Position numbers and translations under genes: made by a program
NCBI RefSeq assembly: GCF_023195755.1
Contig: NZ_CP096203.1
Coordinates: 1,612,001 to 1,676,000 of the forward strand
Direction: 5' to 3'
DNA from: Chryseobacterium nepalense
GTDB taxonomy: Bacteria > Bacteroidota > Bacteroidia > Flavobacteriales > Weeksellaceae
Length of the DNA stretch: 64,000 nucleotides
Shown here: positions 1-7,938 of the stretch, in pieces
Numbering within the stretch: position 1 is the first letter of the stretch
Layout of the letters: the number at the start of each line of letters is the position of its first letter
Notes under the pieces: generated by a model
The model's database searches: none
What the model was told of the DNA's origin: nothing
Seen by the model: only the letters and a program-made list of their open reading frames with translations

Positions 1-148
<148 letters not shown>

Positions 149-163
149 TTTTAATAACAATAT

Positions 164-203
164 AAAGTTTTGTCAGGATCGAAAGTCTTGACAAAACTTT
201 TTT
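164..203 (+). terminator. Rho-independent terminator after hpd
   Basis: Arms 164-178 and 186-200 pair over 15 bases with one mismatch around a 7-base loop, and the run of T continues to 203. It lies 15 bp after the hpd stop. It also rules out a GTG-like start at 170 for the next gene, because that start would lie inside the hairpin. Confidence 0.8.
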
Positions 204-217
204 ATAAGCACATCATT

Positions 218-694
218 ATGAGGAAAACATTATTAGCAATTTTATTTGCCGGAACAATATGTACTGCAAAAGCACAGTACGGAACAATGGATCAGATTCT
301 TACCCGGCTTGAAGAAAGATCAGGCGTTAACCAGAATCTGGAATCCGTAAATATTGACGATAAAAAATTTGTTTTCATCAAAGATGAGGCAGACCATATG
401 GAAAGGGATTTCATTATTATCAAGGGAAATAAAGCCACTTACGTAGAAGTATTTGACGACAAAGCAACCGGAAAGAGTACTTCCAATGTTTTCTCGGGAG
501 ATATTATTAGAAAGAAAAACATTATTTCTCTTAGGGCCGACATGCTCGAGAATAAGAAAGTACCTATCCCGCTTACCAAAACATTACTTTTAACAAAACA
601 GGACAATATTCTCTATCTTATCGATGTCAATACAAAAGCCAGATGGATTGATGAAGCGTCCCTTTCTGTTAACAAATCTAAATCAAAAAAATAA
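218..694 (+). CDS. Hypothetical secreted protein (158 aa)
   Basis: I do not recognise this protein. The ATG at 218 is chosen because it gives a standard signal peptide (MRKTLLAILFAGTICTAKAQ, cleavage after the AKA-Q region) and because upstream in-frame starts lie inside the hpd terminator. The mature part is about 138 residues, charged and lysine-rich, with alternating hydrophobic strands and a basic tail (NKSKSKK); no cysteine pair or catalytic motif is visible. It sits between the two tyrosine-degradation genes but is separated from hpd by a terminator and from fahA by about 100 bp, so a role in that pathway is not implied. Probably a periplasmic or exported small protein of Flavobacteria. 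Confidence 0.7.
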   Translation: MRKTLLAILFAGTICTAKAQYGTMDQILTRLEERSGVNQNLESVNIDDKKFVFIKDEADHMERDFIIIKGNKATYVEVFDDKATGKSTSNVFSGDIIRKKNIISLRADMLENKKVPIPLTKTLLLTKQDNILYLIDVNTKARWIDEASLSVNKSKSKK

Positions 695-797
695 ATACTT
701 TGAAACTTTTGAGTAAGCAAAACTCAGAATCAATTCAAAATTATTTTAATTAAAAATCGTAACGGATTTTGATATAAATCCACCTAAACTCTAAATT

Positions 798-2045
798 ATG
801 AAATCATTTGTAGAATATTCATCAGATTCAGATTTTTCCATACATAATATTCCGTTCGGAGTAGCGGTTTTCAACAAAGAATACATCGGATGCTGCACAA
901 GAATCGGAGATCAGGTTGTTGACTTGGCAACGCTTTATGATTACGGATATTTTGAAGAAATTGAAGGTCTGATTGACAATATATTTGAAGCATATACTTT
1001 AAACGAATTTATTGAACTGGGAAAACCAATAACCAATGCGATTCGTCAGAAGATCCAGGAGTTGCTGCTGGAAGATTCCATTTTATCTAAAGATGAAAAA
1101 ACGATTGAAGAAGCGTTCTACGACTTGGATAAAGTAAAAATGATGATGCCTGTACACATCCCGAATTACACGGATTTTTACAGCAGCATTGAGCATGCAA
1201 CGAACGTTGGTAAAATGTTCAGAGATCCTGCGAATGCTTTATTGCCCAACTGGAAACATCTTCCTGTAGGATATCATGGAAGAGCTTCATCAATTGTTGT
1301 ATCCGGAACTGAGATCAACCGTCCCAAAGGGCAGACGAAACCTGCCGATGTTGAAAAACCTGTTTTCGGACCTTCTAAACAGCTTGATTTTGAGCTTGAA
1401 ATGGCATTCATCATCAACAAAAATACAGAAATGGGAGAAAGTATTTCAACCCGGGAAGCAGAGGACGCTATTTTCGGAATGGTAATTTTCAACGACTGGT
1501 CGGCTAGAGATATTCAATCTTGGGAATATGTTCCATTAGGACCATTTTTGGCTAAAAATTTCGGGTCTTCGGTTTCTCCGTGGGTAGTTACTCTGGAAGC
1601 ACTGGAACCGTTCAGAACTGCTTCTCCAGAACAGGATCCTGAAGTATTAGAATATTTACAATTTGAAGGCGATAAAAACTACGACATCAATCTTGAAGTA
1701 TACATTCAGCCTGAAAACGGCGAACAAAATCTGATCTGCGAGAGCAATTACAAACACATGTACTGGAATATGACCCAGCAGCTGGCACATCATACCATAA
1801 ACGGATGCAACGTTGAAGTTGGTGACATGTATGCCAGCGGAACTATCTCAGGAAGCGATCCTAAATCTTTCGGTTCTATGCTTGAATTGACTTGGAGAGG
1901 CCAAAATCCTATCACTTTAAGCAATGGAGAAGAAAGAAAATTTATCAATGACAATGATACCGTTACCATGAAAGCATGGGCTGAAAAAGACGGGATTCGT
2001 GTTGGTTTCGGTGAAGTTTCGGGTAAAATTATTCCAGCAAAATAG
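798..2045 (+). CDS. fahA: Fumarylacetoacetase
   Basis: This 415-residue protein has the length and landmarks of fumarylacetoacetase, which splits fumarylacetoacetate into fumarate and acetoacetate in the last step of tyrosine degradation. The N-terminal part (about 1-115) is the small SH3-like domain and the rest is the FAH catalytic fold. Visible landmarks are PVHIPNYTDFYSSIEHATNVG, LPVGYHGRASSIVVSGT (active-site loop), DFELEMAFIINKNTEMG and FNDWSARDIQSWEYVPLGPFLAKNF, which carry the metal-binding Asp/Glu residues, and the late GDMYASGTISG. The gene begins at an ATG with no competing start. Its stop codon is only 1 bp from the left inverted repeat of the GxxExxY cassette, so its native 3' end region has been displaced or replaced. 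Confidence 0.97.
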   Translation: MKSFVEYSSDSDFSIHNIPFGVAVFNKEYIGCCTRIGDQVVDLATLYDYGYFEEIEGLIDNIFEAYTLNEFIELGKPITNAIRQKIQELLLEDSILSKDEKTIEEAFYDLDKVKMMMPVHIPNYTDFYSSIEHATNVGKMFRDPANALLPNWKHLPVGYHGRASSIVVSGTEINRPKGQTKPADVEKPVFGPSKQLDFELEMAFIINKNTEMGESISTREAEDAIFGMVIFNDWSARDIQSWEYVPLGPFLAKNFGSSVSPWVVTLEALEPFRTASPEQDPEVLEYLQFEGDKNYDINLEVYIQPENGEQNLICESNYKHMYWNMTQQLAHHTINGCNVEVGDMYASGTISGSDPKSFGSMLELTWRGQNPITLSNGEERKFINDNDTVTMKAWAEKDGIRVGFGEVSGKIIPAK

Positions 2046-2046
2046 T

Positions 2047-2068
2047 TTAACCACAAAAGTCACAAAAG
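2047..2068 (+). repeat. Left terminal inverted repeat of the GxxExxY cassette
   Basis: Twenty-two bases identical to the reverse complement of 2515-2536. It contains two tandem CACAAAAG octamers, and a third degenerate one follows at 2080-2087. Confidence 0.85.
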
Positions 2069-2073
2069 CTTTA

Positions 2074-2482
2074 ATGATCACACAAGCTGATTTAACTGAT
2101 TTAAACTTACAAGATTAATGGCGCTTGCATAGAAGTTCACAAAATTTTAGGAGCCGGATTATTGGAAAGTGTATATCATAAATGTCTAGAAGAAGAACTT
2201 AAATTAAGACAGCTTGAATTTAAGTCAGAGTTTAAAATTCCTATTATTTATAAAGGTAAAAATCTTGAATGTGACTTCTTTTGTGATTTTTTAATTGAAG
2301 ATTTAATTGTACTTGAATTAAAAGCAGTTTCAGAACTGAAAGAAATTCACCGTGCACAAGTTTTAAATTATATTAACTTAATGAAAAAACCCAAAGGCAT
2401 ATTGGTAAATTTTAATGTAAAAAATTTATATCATGAGGGACATGAAACTTTTGTAAATAAATATTACGATATGCTTTTGTGA
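2074..2482 (+). pseudogene. GxxExxY protein (PD-(D/E)XK nuclease-like), one-base frameshift
   Basis: From 2105 to the stop at 2480-2482 the frame reads TYKINGACIEVHK, then LGAGLLESVYHK and ECDFFCDFLIEDLIVLELKAV, the signature of the GxxExxY family, including G-LL-E-SV-Y and the D...ELK pattern of PD-(D/E)XK folds. This frame has no ATG and meets a stop at 2102-2104. An ATG at 2074 opens MITQADLTDLN in another frame. Removing one A from the AAA at 2103-2105 joins the two into a continuous 135-residue protein (...TDLTYKING...), the normal N-terminus for the family. The gene is therefore interrupted by a single inserted base, or rescued by slippage, or affected by a sequencing error. Function of the family is not established. 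Confidence 0.8.
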
Positions 2483-2514
2483 TCTTGAAAAGATTTAAAA
2501 TTATTTTCATAAAA

Positions 2515-2536
2515 CTTTTGTGACTTTTGTGGTTAA
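2515..2536 (-). repeat. Right terminal inverted repeat of the GxxExxY cassette
   Basis: Exact reverse complement of 2047-2068. It ends 7 bp before the ATG of the flavin reductase gene, so the promoter of that gene must lie inside the cassette or upstream of it. Confidence 0.85.
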
Positions 2537-2543
2537 TAAAAAA

Positions 2544-3365
2544 ATGAAAACACTCATCCCATCCGAAATAACTCCAGTACAGCTGCAGACCGTAATGCAG
2601 ACTGCTATCTCACCGAGGCCGATTGCCCTGGCTTCCACGGTAGATGAAAATGGTAACAGCAATCTATCGCCGTTCAGTTTCTTTAATATGTTCAGTACGG
2701 TTCCTCCGATTTTGATCTTTTCACCATCGAGAAGAGTGCGCGACAATACAACAAAACATACCCTGGAAAATATCCTTAAGGTTCCTGAAGTCGTTATAGG
2801 AACTGTAAATTTTCCGATTGTACAGCAAATTTCATTAGCCTCTACCGAATATGGGGACGGTGTAAATGAATTCATTAAATCCGGGCTGACCATGAAAGAT
2901 GCTGATCTGGTTACCCCAAAACTGGTTGAAGAGTGCCCTGTCAATTTTGAATGTAAGGTTTTAGAAGTAAAACCATTAGGAGACAAAGGCGGTGCAGGAA
3001 ATCTAGTGATTTGTGAAGTGCAGAAAATTCATATCAGGGAAGAATACCTTAATGAAGAAGGAAATCTAGATCAGGCAAAACTCGATATGGTTGCACGCTT
3101 AGGAAGCAACTGGTACTCAAGAAATAACGAAAGTAATCTTTTTGAAGTTCCAAAACCTCTTGTAACAAAAGGAATTGGCTTTGATCTTCTTCCTGATGAA
3201 ATTAAATTCAGTAAAGTATTTACAGGAAACGATTTGGGAATGTTGGCTAATATAGAAGTTTTACCAGAAGGGAATTTTCATTCCGACGAAACCATCCATA
3301 AGAGTGCACAGCTGCTTCTTTTGGAAAGCAAAATTGATGAAGCCTGGAAAATTTTAATAAAATAA
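2544..3365 (+). CDS. Flavin reductase-like FMN-binding protein
   Basis: The 273-residue product has the flavin reductase-like split-barrel fold. The N-terminal half contains TAISPRPIALASTVDENGNSNLSPFSFFN, the typical FMN-phosphate binding entry, followed by PPILIFSPSRRVRDNTTKHTLENI and PVNFECKVLEVKPLG. Such proteins bind FMN and reduce or hold flavin for a partner enzyme; the physiological substrate cannot be told from sequence. The ATG at 2544 is preferred to an upstream GTG at 2520, because that GTG lies within the inverted repeat of the preceding cassette and would add the non-family residues MTFVVNKK. It is followed by a hairpin shared with the convergent hydrolase gene. Confidence 0.88.
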   Translation: MKTLIPSEITPVQLQTVMQTAISPRPIALASTVDENGNSNLSPFSFFNMFSTVPPILIFSPSRRVRDNTTKHTLENILKVPEVVIGTVNFPIVQQISLASTEYGDGVNEFIKSGLTMKDADLVTPKLVEECPVNFECKVLEVKPLGDKGGAGNLVICEVQKIHIREEYLNEEGNLDQAKLDMVARLGSNWYSRNNESNLFEVPKPLVTKGIGFDLLPDEIKFSKVFTGNDLGMLANIEVLPEGNFHSDETIHKSAQLLLLESKIDEAWKILIK

Positions 3366-3372
3366 ATATAGC

Positions 3373-3436
3373 AAAAGCCAGAAATTTCACAGCCTTAAAA
3401 GAATAGTAACCTTTCTCTTTACTTCTGGCTTTTTAT
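3373..3436. terminator. Convergent bidirectional hairpin
   Basis: AAAAGCCAGAA at 3373-3383 pairs with TTCTGGCTTTT at 3423-3433 across a long 39-base loop, with T after it on the plus strand and A before it. It lies between the convergent flavin reductase and hydrolase stops. Confidence 0.5.
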
Positions 3437-3443
3437 GTTATTG

Positions 3444-4292
3444 TTATTCATTGACTATTTTTTCATTAATGAAGTCAATACATCTTTCAACTGCATTATT
3501 TAAATATACAGGCAGCGAGATTTCTTCCCACGGTTCTTTTGCGCCAAACGTATGGTCAGCATTTTCTATTAAATAAAGTTCGGAATTCGGATGCAGAAGA
3601 TGAAGATGCTCAGCATTTTTCACGCTTACGCTTTCATCATTAGTTCCATGAATAATCAGAAAATGTGCCTTAGCCATTTCAGTTGCTCTTTCAACATCAA
3701 AACGATGAATATCTTTTTCATAATCTTCATAAAATTGATAGTAGTGTGGCATCTCCTGTTTGGTTCTTCCGTTGACAACATAATAAACGCCTTCATTTTT
3801 CCATTGCTCAAAGGCTTCATTTTTGGGAAAGCGATCCAGTGTATCGACACTGGCAAGCGTGATCAATCCATTAATTCTCTCATCTTCATAAGTTTTAATG
3901 ATAGAAATTCCTCCTCCCCTGCTATGGCCTATTAGAATAATTTTATGATCATCAACTTTCTCATGTTTACTAAAATAATCTATGACCACGCCAAGATCAG
4001 AAAGTTCTTTTGAATAATTATTGTTCCCAAATGACTCAAGATCAGCAAAATTATGGGGATCTTCAATAGTAGTTCCGTTATGCGAAAAATTAAATTTAAC
4101 AAAGAAAAATCCTGCTTCAGAAAATTTATCCGCCATTAAATCCCACGCACCCCAGTCTTTATAGCCTTTATAGCCGTGTACAAAAATAACAAGTGGTAAT
4201 TGTTTTTCTTCTTCGGGATAAAATGCATCCGCAAGAAAATCTTTGGTTTCAGGGTTTGAAATAATAATATTCTGCTTTTTTGTGACCTCCAT
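3444..4292 (-). CDS. Alpha/beta hydrolase
   Basis: A 282-residue cytosolic alpha/beta hydrolase. The order of landmarks is LPLVIFVHGYKGYKDWGAWDLMADKF (oxyanion HG near residue 38), the nucleophile elbow ILIGHSRGGG (Ser of GHSRG), LIIHGTNDESVSVKNAEHL (acid Asp) and LIENADHTFGAKEPW (catalytic His). This is the arrangement of Ser-Asp-His esterases and acyl hydrolases of the dienelactone-hydrolase/prolyl-oligopeptidase-like group. No signal peptide is present. The substrate is unknown. It is transcribed divergently from the HipA-like kinase gene; the spacer of about 150 bp holds both promoters. Confidence 0.88.
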   Translation of the reverse strand: MEVTKKQNIIISNPETKDFLADAFYPEEEKQLPLVIFVHGYKGYKDWGAWDLMADKFSEAGFFFVKFNFSHNGTTIEDPHNFADLESFGNNNYSKELSDLGVVIDYFSKHEKVDDHKIILIGHSRGGGISIIKTYEDERINGLITLASVDTLDRFPKNEAFEQWKNEGVYYVVNGRTKQEMPHYYQFYEDYEKDIHRFDVERATEMAKAHFLIIHGTNDESVSVKNAEHLHLLHPNSELYLIENADHTFGAKEPWEEISLPVYLNNAVERCIDFINEKIVNE

Positions 4293-4433
4293 TTTTTACT
4301 TTTTTAAACTTTAAATATCTCAAACTCGAAAAATTTCCCGACTTTTTTAAAAAGACATATATAGATAAATTTAACAGTGAGATTATTTTACCTAAAAATA
4401 GTATAAATAGAAATAAACACAAAGTAAAAATCT

Positions 4434-4441
4434 TATTTTTG
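4434..4441 (+). promoter_or_regulatory. -7 promoter box, possibly leaderless transcript
   Basis: TATTTTTG matches the Bacteroidota -7 consensus TAnnTTTG exactly. Only four bases (CGGT) separate it from the ATG at 4446, so transcription would be expected to begin at or next to the start codon. Confidence 0.6.
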
Positions 4442-4445
4442 CGGT

Positions 4446-5219
4446 ATGTTGGATTTAAGAACAGTTACGGTCATGCGTTATATTCTGCCCCTTCGGGAAG
4501 GAGGTTCTCTCCCTGCCCTTGCAGAAGCGGATGATGATTTTAAATATGTTTTAAAATTCCGTGGCGCGGGTCACGGTGTTAAAATGCTGATTTCTGAACT
4601 TTTAGGCGGAAAAATCACAGAAGCTTTAGGATTAAAAATTCCCGAACTGGTTTTTGTAAACCTCGACGTCGATTTCGGAAGGACTGAAGCAGATGAAGAA
4701 ATTCAGGATTTATTAAAATTCTCAGAAGGTCTTAATCTTGGCCTTCATTACCTTTCCGAATCTATTGCTTACGATCCGAGTGTAAAAATCGATCCGCTGC
4801 TGGCATCAAAAATTGTATGGCTGGATGCTTTCATCACCAATATCGACCGTACTTTCAAAAATACCAATCTTTTGATGTGGCATAAAGAATTATGGGTGAT
4901 TGATAATGGTGCATCCTTTTACTTCCATCATTCCTGGCAGAATTTTGATACTGCTGCAAAAACACCATTTAAATACGTTAAGGATCACGTTCTTCTGCCT
5001 CAGGCTACACAGCTGGATGAAGCAGACCGGTTTGCAAAAGAGCATCTGAACGAAAATATTTTCAGGGAAATTGTAAACCTTATCCCGGAAAACTGGCTGC
5101 ATTGGGAAGATGCTGATGAAAGCCCGGAAGAAATCCGTGAAATTTATTTTAATTTCCTGAAAACAAGACTGGAACATTCTGAAATCTTTTTAAACGAAGC
5201 CAAAAATGCAAGAGGATAA
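4446..5219 (+). CDS. HipA-like kinase (HipA_2 type)
   Basis: This 257-residue protein has the reduced HipA-like kinase fold without the N-terminal HipA domain. Visible elements are YVLKFRGAGHG with the candidate ATP-binding Lys37; the catalytic segment LDAFITNIDRTFKNTNLL with Asp134, Arg135 and Asn139 spaced as in the HipA catalytic D...N motif; and WVIDNGASF with Asp153 as candidate second metal ligand. All key kinase residues therefore appear intact. The gene overlaps the downstream DUF3037 gene by 14 bp, implying translational coupling. HipA proteins of E. coli phosphorylate glutamyl-tRNA synthetase, but the target of this smaller branch is unknown, and the usual HipB repressor is absent next to it. 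Confidence 0.82.
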   Translation: MLDLRTVTVMRYILPLREGGSLPALAEADDDFKYVLKFRGAGHGVKMLISELLGGKITEALGLKIPELVFVNLDVDFGRTEADEEIQDLLKFSEGLNLGLHYLSESIAYDPSVKIDPLLASKIVWLDAFITNIDRTFKNTNLLMWHKELWVIDNGASFYFHHSWQNFDTAAKTPFKYVKDHVLLPQATQLDEADRFAKEHLNENIFREIVNLIPENWLHWEDADESPEEIREIYFNFLKTRLEHSEIFLNEAKNARG

Positions 5220-5589
5220 AATTTACGAATACGCTGTAATACGTTTGGTTCCAAAAGTTGAAAGAGAAGAGTTTTTCAACATCGGGCTGATCATGTTCTC
5301 TAAAAAAGAAAAATATATCAGGGTGGGTTATTATCTGTGTCCGGATAAATTCAGGTTAATGCGAAGCAAGCTTGATTATGATGATATTATTCAAAATCTT
5401 AAAAGTTTCCAGAAAATAGCAGACGGAGATCAGGAAGGTGGACCTATTGCAAAGCTGGATATCCCGGAACGTTTTCGCTGGCTGACAGCAGTACGAAGTT
5501 CTGTTGTACAGACTTCGAGACCTCATCCGGGAAAATCAAAAGATCTTGAGAAGACGTTTGAAAAGCTCTTTGAAGAACTCGTTCTTTAG
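5206..5589 (+). CDS. DUF3037 family protein
   Basis: A 127-residue protein beginning MQEDKIYEYAVIRLVPKVEREEFFNIGLIMFSKKEKY, the N-terminal pattern of DUF3037 proteins. No signal peptide or membrane segment is visible. It overlaps the end of the HipA-like kinase gene by 14 bp, so the two are almost certainly co-translated. The family has no assigned biochemical activity that I know of. From the fixed neighbourhood it may be a substrate, regulator or neutraliser of the kinase; this is inference. Its end is followed by about 70 bp without a clear terminator before a secreted esterase gene. Confidence 0.8.
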   Translation: MQEDKIYEYAVIRLVPKVEREEFFNIGLIMFSKKEKYIRVGYYLCPDKFRLMRSKLDYDDIIQNLKSFQKIADGDQEGGPIAKLDIPERFRWLTAVRSSVVQTSRPHPGKSKDLEKTFEKLFEELVL

Positions 5590-5658
5590 GCTCTGGTTAA
5601 AGTTTTGGTAAAGTTTTTGAGGGGTTTGAAAATGAATAACTAAGCAATAATATATTCT

Positions 5659-6681
5659 ATGAACTTTTCCACGAACCATACATTATTCAGCAGGTTTATG
5701 ATAAACCTGCTTTTTGTTTTCTTCTTAAGTTTCTATCAAATCAGTTATGCCCAGGATCTGCCGGAAACAAAAATTCCTACCAGTACATTGCTCCCGGAAA
5801 AAACACTTTTCTCTCAAAATATTATATACAAGACAAACAGTGTGGGAACACCGGTTTCATTAGATATATACAGACCTAAAACTCCAAGATCCGGAAAATT
5901 GCCAGTAGTAATTTATGTACATGGTGGAGCCTGGGCAAAAGGCGACAAGATCGTAAGGGCTAACAATTATATTGAAAATTTCATAGCAAAATTGGTTGAA
6001 AAAAACTTCGCTGTCATCAGCATCGAATATACACTGGTAAGCGATAAGATACATTTTCCTTTACCTATTGAAGATACCAAAGATGCTGTGCGCTGGGTAA
6101 GAAAAAATGCAGAAAAGTATGATTTTGATCCGGAAAATATAGGATATTTTGGAGTTTCATCCGGTGCGCACCTGTCGCTGCTTGCGGCATATACTGATGA
6201 CACCCAATATACCGGAAGCCCTGAACTTTCAGGATATTCCGCGAAAGTAAATTATGTGGTCGATAATTTCGGTCCGACTGATTTGAATAAGCTTCTGCAC
6301 ACCAGATTAGGAAAAGTTCCGGTATCCATTGTCGGGCTCTTTTTTAAACCGATTGTAGAAATCCGGGAAAAACTCGTTTATGGAATTTCCGGTTACAATA
6401 TCAATAAGGAAAAAAGAAAGGCGATCGATTATCTAGAGACCGTTTCTCCAATAAATGATACTGAGCATGGTATCCCCACATTTATCCTTCACGGAAACAA
6501 AGACAAAGTGGCTCCTTTAAAACATTCTAAGAAACTGGTGAAAAAGCTCAAAAAAAATAATATTGAGAACCAGTTAATTGTTGTAGAAGACGGAATTCAT
6601 GGCTTTGGAACAACAGATAAAGCTTATCTGGATCAACTTACCGACGAAATGGTAAGTTTTATCATGATGCATCAAAAGTAA
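5659..6681 (+). CDS. Secreted alpha/beta hydrolase (BD-FAE-like esterase)
   Basis: The 340-residue product starts with a hydrophobic export signal (MINLLFVFFLSFYQISYAQ; a second possible start is the internal Met14). The mature protein shows the esterase order: VVIYVHGGAWAKGDK (HGGxW oxyanion hole), GYFGVSSGAHLSLLAAY (nucleophile GVSSG), FILHGNKDKVAPLKHSK (catalytic Asp) and DGIHGFG (catalytic His). This is typical of carboxylesterases and acetyl- or feruloyl-esterase-like enzymes of Bacteroidota. It probably acts in the periplasm or outside the cell. It is followed at 23 bp spacing by a beta-lactamase-like serine hydrolase gene, and the pair may be co-transcribed. The substrate cannot be assigned. 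Confidence 0.87.
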   Translation: MNFSTNHTLFSRFMINLLFVFFLSFYQISYAQDLPETKIPTSTLLPEKTLFSQNIIYKTNSVGTPVSLDIYRPKTPRSGKLPVVIYVHGGAWAKGDKIVRANNYIENFIAKLVEKNFAVISIEYTLVSDKIHFPLPIEDTKDAVRWVRKNAEKYDFDPENIGYFGVSSGAHLSLLAAYTDDTQYTGSPELSGYSAKVNYVVDNFGPTDLNKLLHTRLGKVPVSIVGLFFKPIVEIREKLVYGISGYNINKEKRKAIDYLETVSPINDTEHGIPTFILHGNKDKVAPLKHSKKLVKKLKKNNIENQLIVVEDGIHGFGTTDKAYLDQLTDEMVSFIMMHQK

Positions 6682-6748
6682 ATTTAAGATTTAATTTTAA
6701 CTAATGTGGTATTCATTCATCAAAAGTCTGAATGTAAAACCATTTGAG

Positions 6749-7837
6749 ATGAAATTAAAACCTGTACTCTTTATTTACACATGCTTCTCCTTAATCGCCT
6801 GTAGCCCGAATAATTCGGAAACCGAAAATACACAAACTGAAAATCCTGCATCCACAGAAGCCATGTATTTCCCACCGTCCGGAAGTGATGTATGGGAAAC
6901 AAAATCCCTTTCTTCATTAGGTTGGCATCAGGATAAAGTTCAGGATCTGCTGAATTATCTTCAGACCAAAAATTCTAAAAGCTTTATCATTCTGCAGAAC
7001 GGCAGAATTGTAATGGAAAATTATTTTTCCGGACATACTGCTACTACCCCCTGGTATTGGGCGAGTGCCGGAAAAACCTTAACATCCACCCTTACCGGAA
7101 TTGCAGAGCAGGAAGGTTTTTTAAATATTAACAACAAAGTTTCAGCTTATATCGGAACCGGCTGGACGAGCGCTCCTTTAGCCAAAGAGAATTTAATTAC
7201 CTGCAAAAATCTCCTCTCCATGACTTCCGGACTGGATGACAGCCTGGGTGATGATGTAAGCCCTGCAAATTTGCAATACAAAACAGACGCCGGAACTCGT
7301 TGGGCGTATCATAATGTATATGTTAAACTTCAGGATGTGGTGGCAGCTGCCACAGGACAAACCTGGACCCAATATTTCAACACCAAACTGAGGGATAAAA
7401 TCGGGATGACGGGAAACTGGATCCAAAGCGGTGAAAATAGTGTGTACTGGAGCAATACAAGAAGCATGGCACGATTCGGATTATTGGCATTAAATAACGG
7501 AAACTGGGACGGAAACCAGATCATTAACTCCGCCTATTTTCAAAACGCAACCAATACTTCCCAGAATATCAATTTAGCTTACGGATATCTTTGGTGGCTC
7601 AACGGCAAATCGAGTTACCATCTTCCGCAGACCCAATTTCAGTTTAATGGAAAACTGATTCCCAGCGCGCCGGATGATATGTTTTGTGCGTTAGGAAAAA
7701 ATGACCAGAAAATCTATGTGGTTCCCGGTAAAAAAATAGTCATCATAAGAATGGGCGATGCCGCGGATAATGTAAATCTTGCTTTATCTGATTTTGATGA
7801 CATTCTGTGGCAGAAAATTAATGCAGTGGTTGATTAA
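6749..7837 (+). CDS. Class C beta-lactamase-like serine hydrolase lipoprotein
   Basis: The start at 6749 gives a lipoprotein signal (MKLKPVLFIYTCFSLIAC, lipobox LIAC) that a start at 6704 would mask. The 362-residue product carries the penicillin-binding fold active site: ASAGKTLT (Ser-x-x-Lys), WAYHNVYVKLQ (Tyr-x-Asn as YHN) and later segments of the Beta-lactamase (serine hydrolase) family. The late GYLWWLNGKSSYHLPQTQ and IPSAPDDMFCALGKNDQKIYVVPGKKIVIIRMG are typical of family members that act as esterases or D-aminopeptidases rather than true beta-lactamases. It is probably membrane-anchored facing the periplasm. Antibiotic hydrolysis should not be assumed. Confidence 0.87.
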   Translation: MKLKPVLFIYTCFSLIACSPNNSETENTQTENPASTEAMYFPPSGSDVWETKSLSSLGWHQDKVQDLLNYLQTKNSKSFIILQNGRIVMENYFSGHTATTPWYWASAGKTLTSTLTGIAEQEGFLNINNKVSAYIGTGWTSAPLAKENLITCKNLLSMTSGLDDSLGDDVSPANLQYKTDAGTRWAYHNVYVKLQDVVAAATGQTWTQYFNTKLRDKIGMTGNWIQSGENSVYWSNTRSMARFGLLALNNGNWDGNQIINSAYFQNATNTSQNINLAYGYLWWLNGKSSYHLPQTQFQFNGKLIPSAPDDMFCALGKNDQKIYVVPGKKIVIIRMGDAADNVNLALSDFDDILWQKINAVVD

Positions 7838-7938
7838 AGGTGAATGGTCAATCTGCTTTGCAGTGAATTTAAAAGTTCGATAATAATTTCATCTTATATT
7901 AATTCACAATTACCTGTGCAGCAAATTCACAGCTCGCC

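Larger units (their letters stand above)
2047..2536. mobile_element. 490-bp inverted-repeat-bounded GxxExxY cassette
   Basis: The segment is bounded by a perfect 22-bp inverted repeat: 2047-2068, beginning TTAACCACAAAAGTCAC, and 2515-2536, its exact reverse complement. A second, subterminal inverted pair (GATCACACAAGC at 2076-2087 against GCTTTTGTGATC at 2473-2484, one mismatch) overlaps the first and last codons of the enclosed gene. Each end is built from repeated CACAAAAG-like octamers. The only gene inside is a GxxExxY family reading frame. The element fills the whole gap between fahA (stop 1 bp away) and the flavin reductase gene (start 7 bp away). No obvious target-site duplication and no transposase are visible. 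Calling it mobile is an inference from the architecture. Confidence 0.55.

Noticed and set aside
6749..7837. A true beta-lactamase conferring resistance
   Set aside because: It has SxxK and YxN motifs, but the lipoprotein signal and C-terminal sequence fit the broad serine hydrolase family; resistance cannot be claimed.
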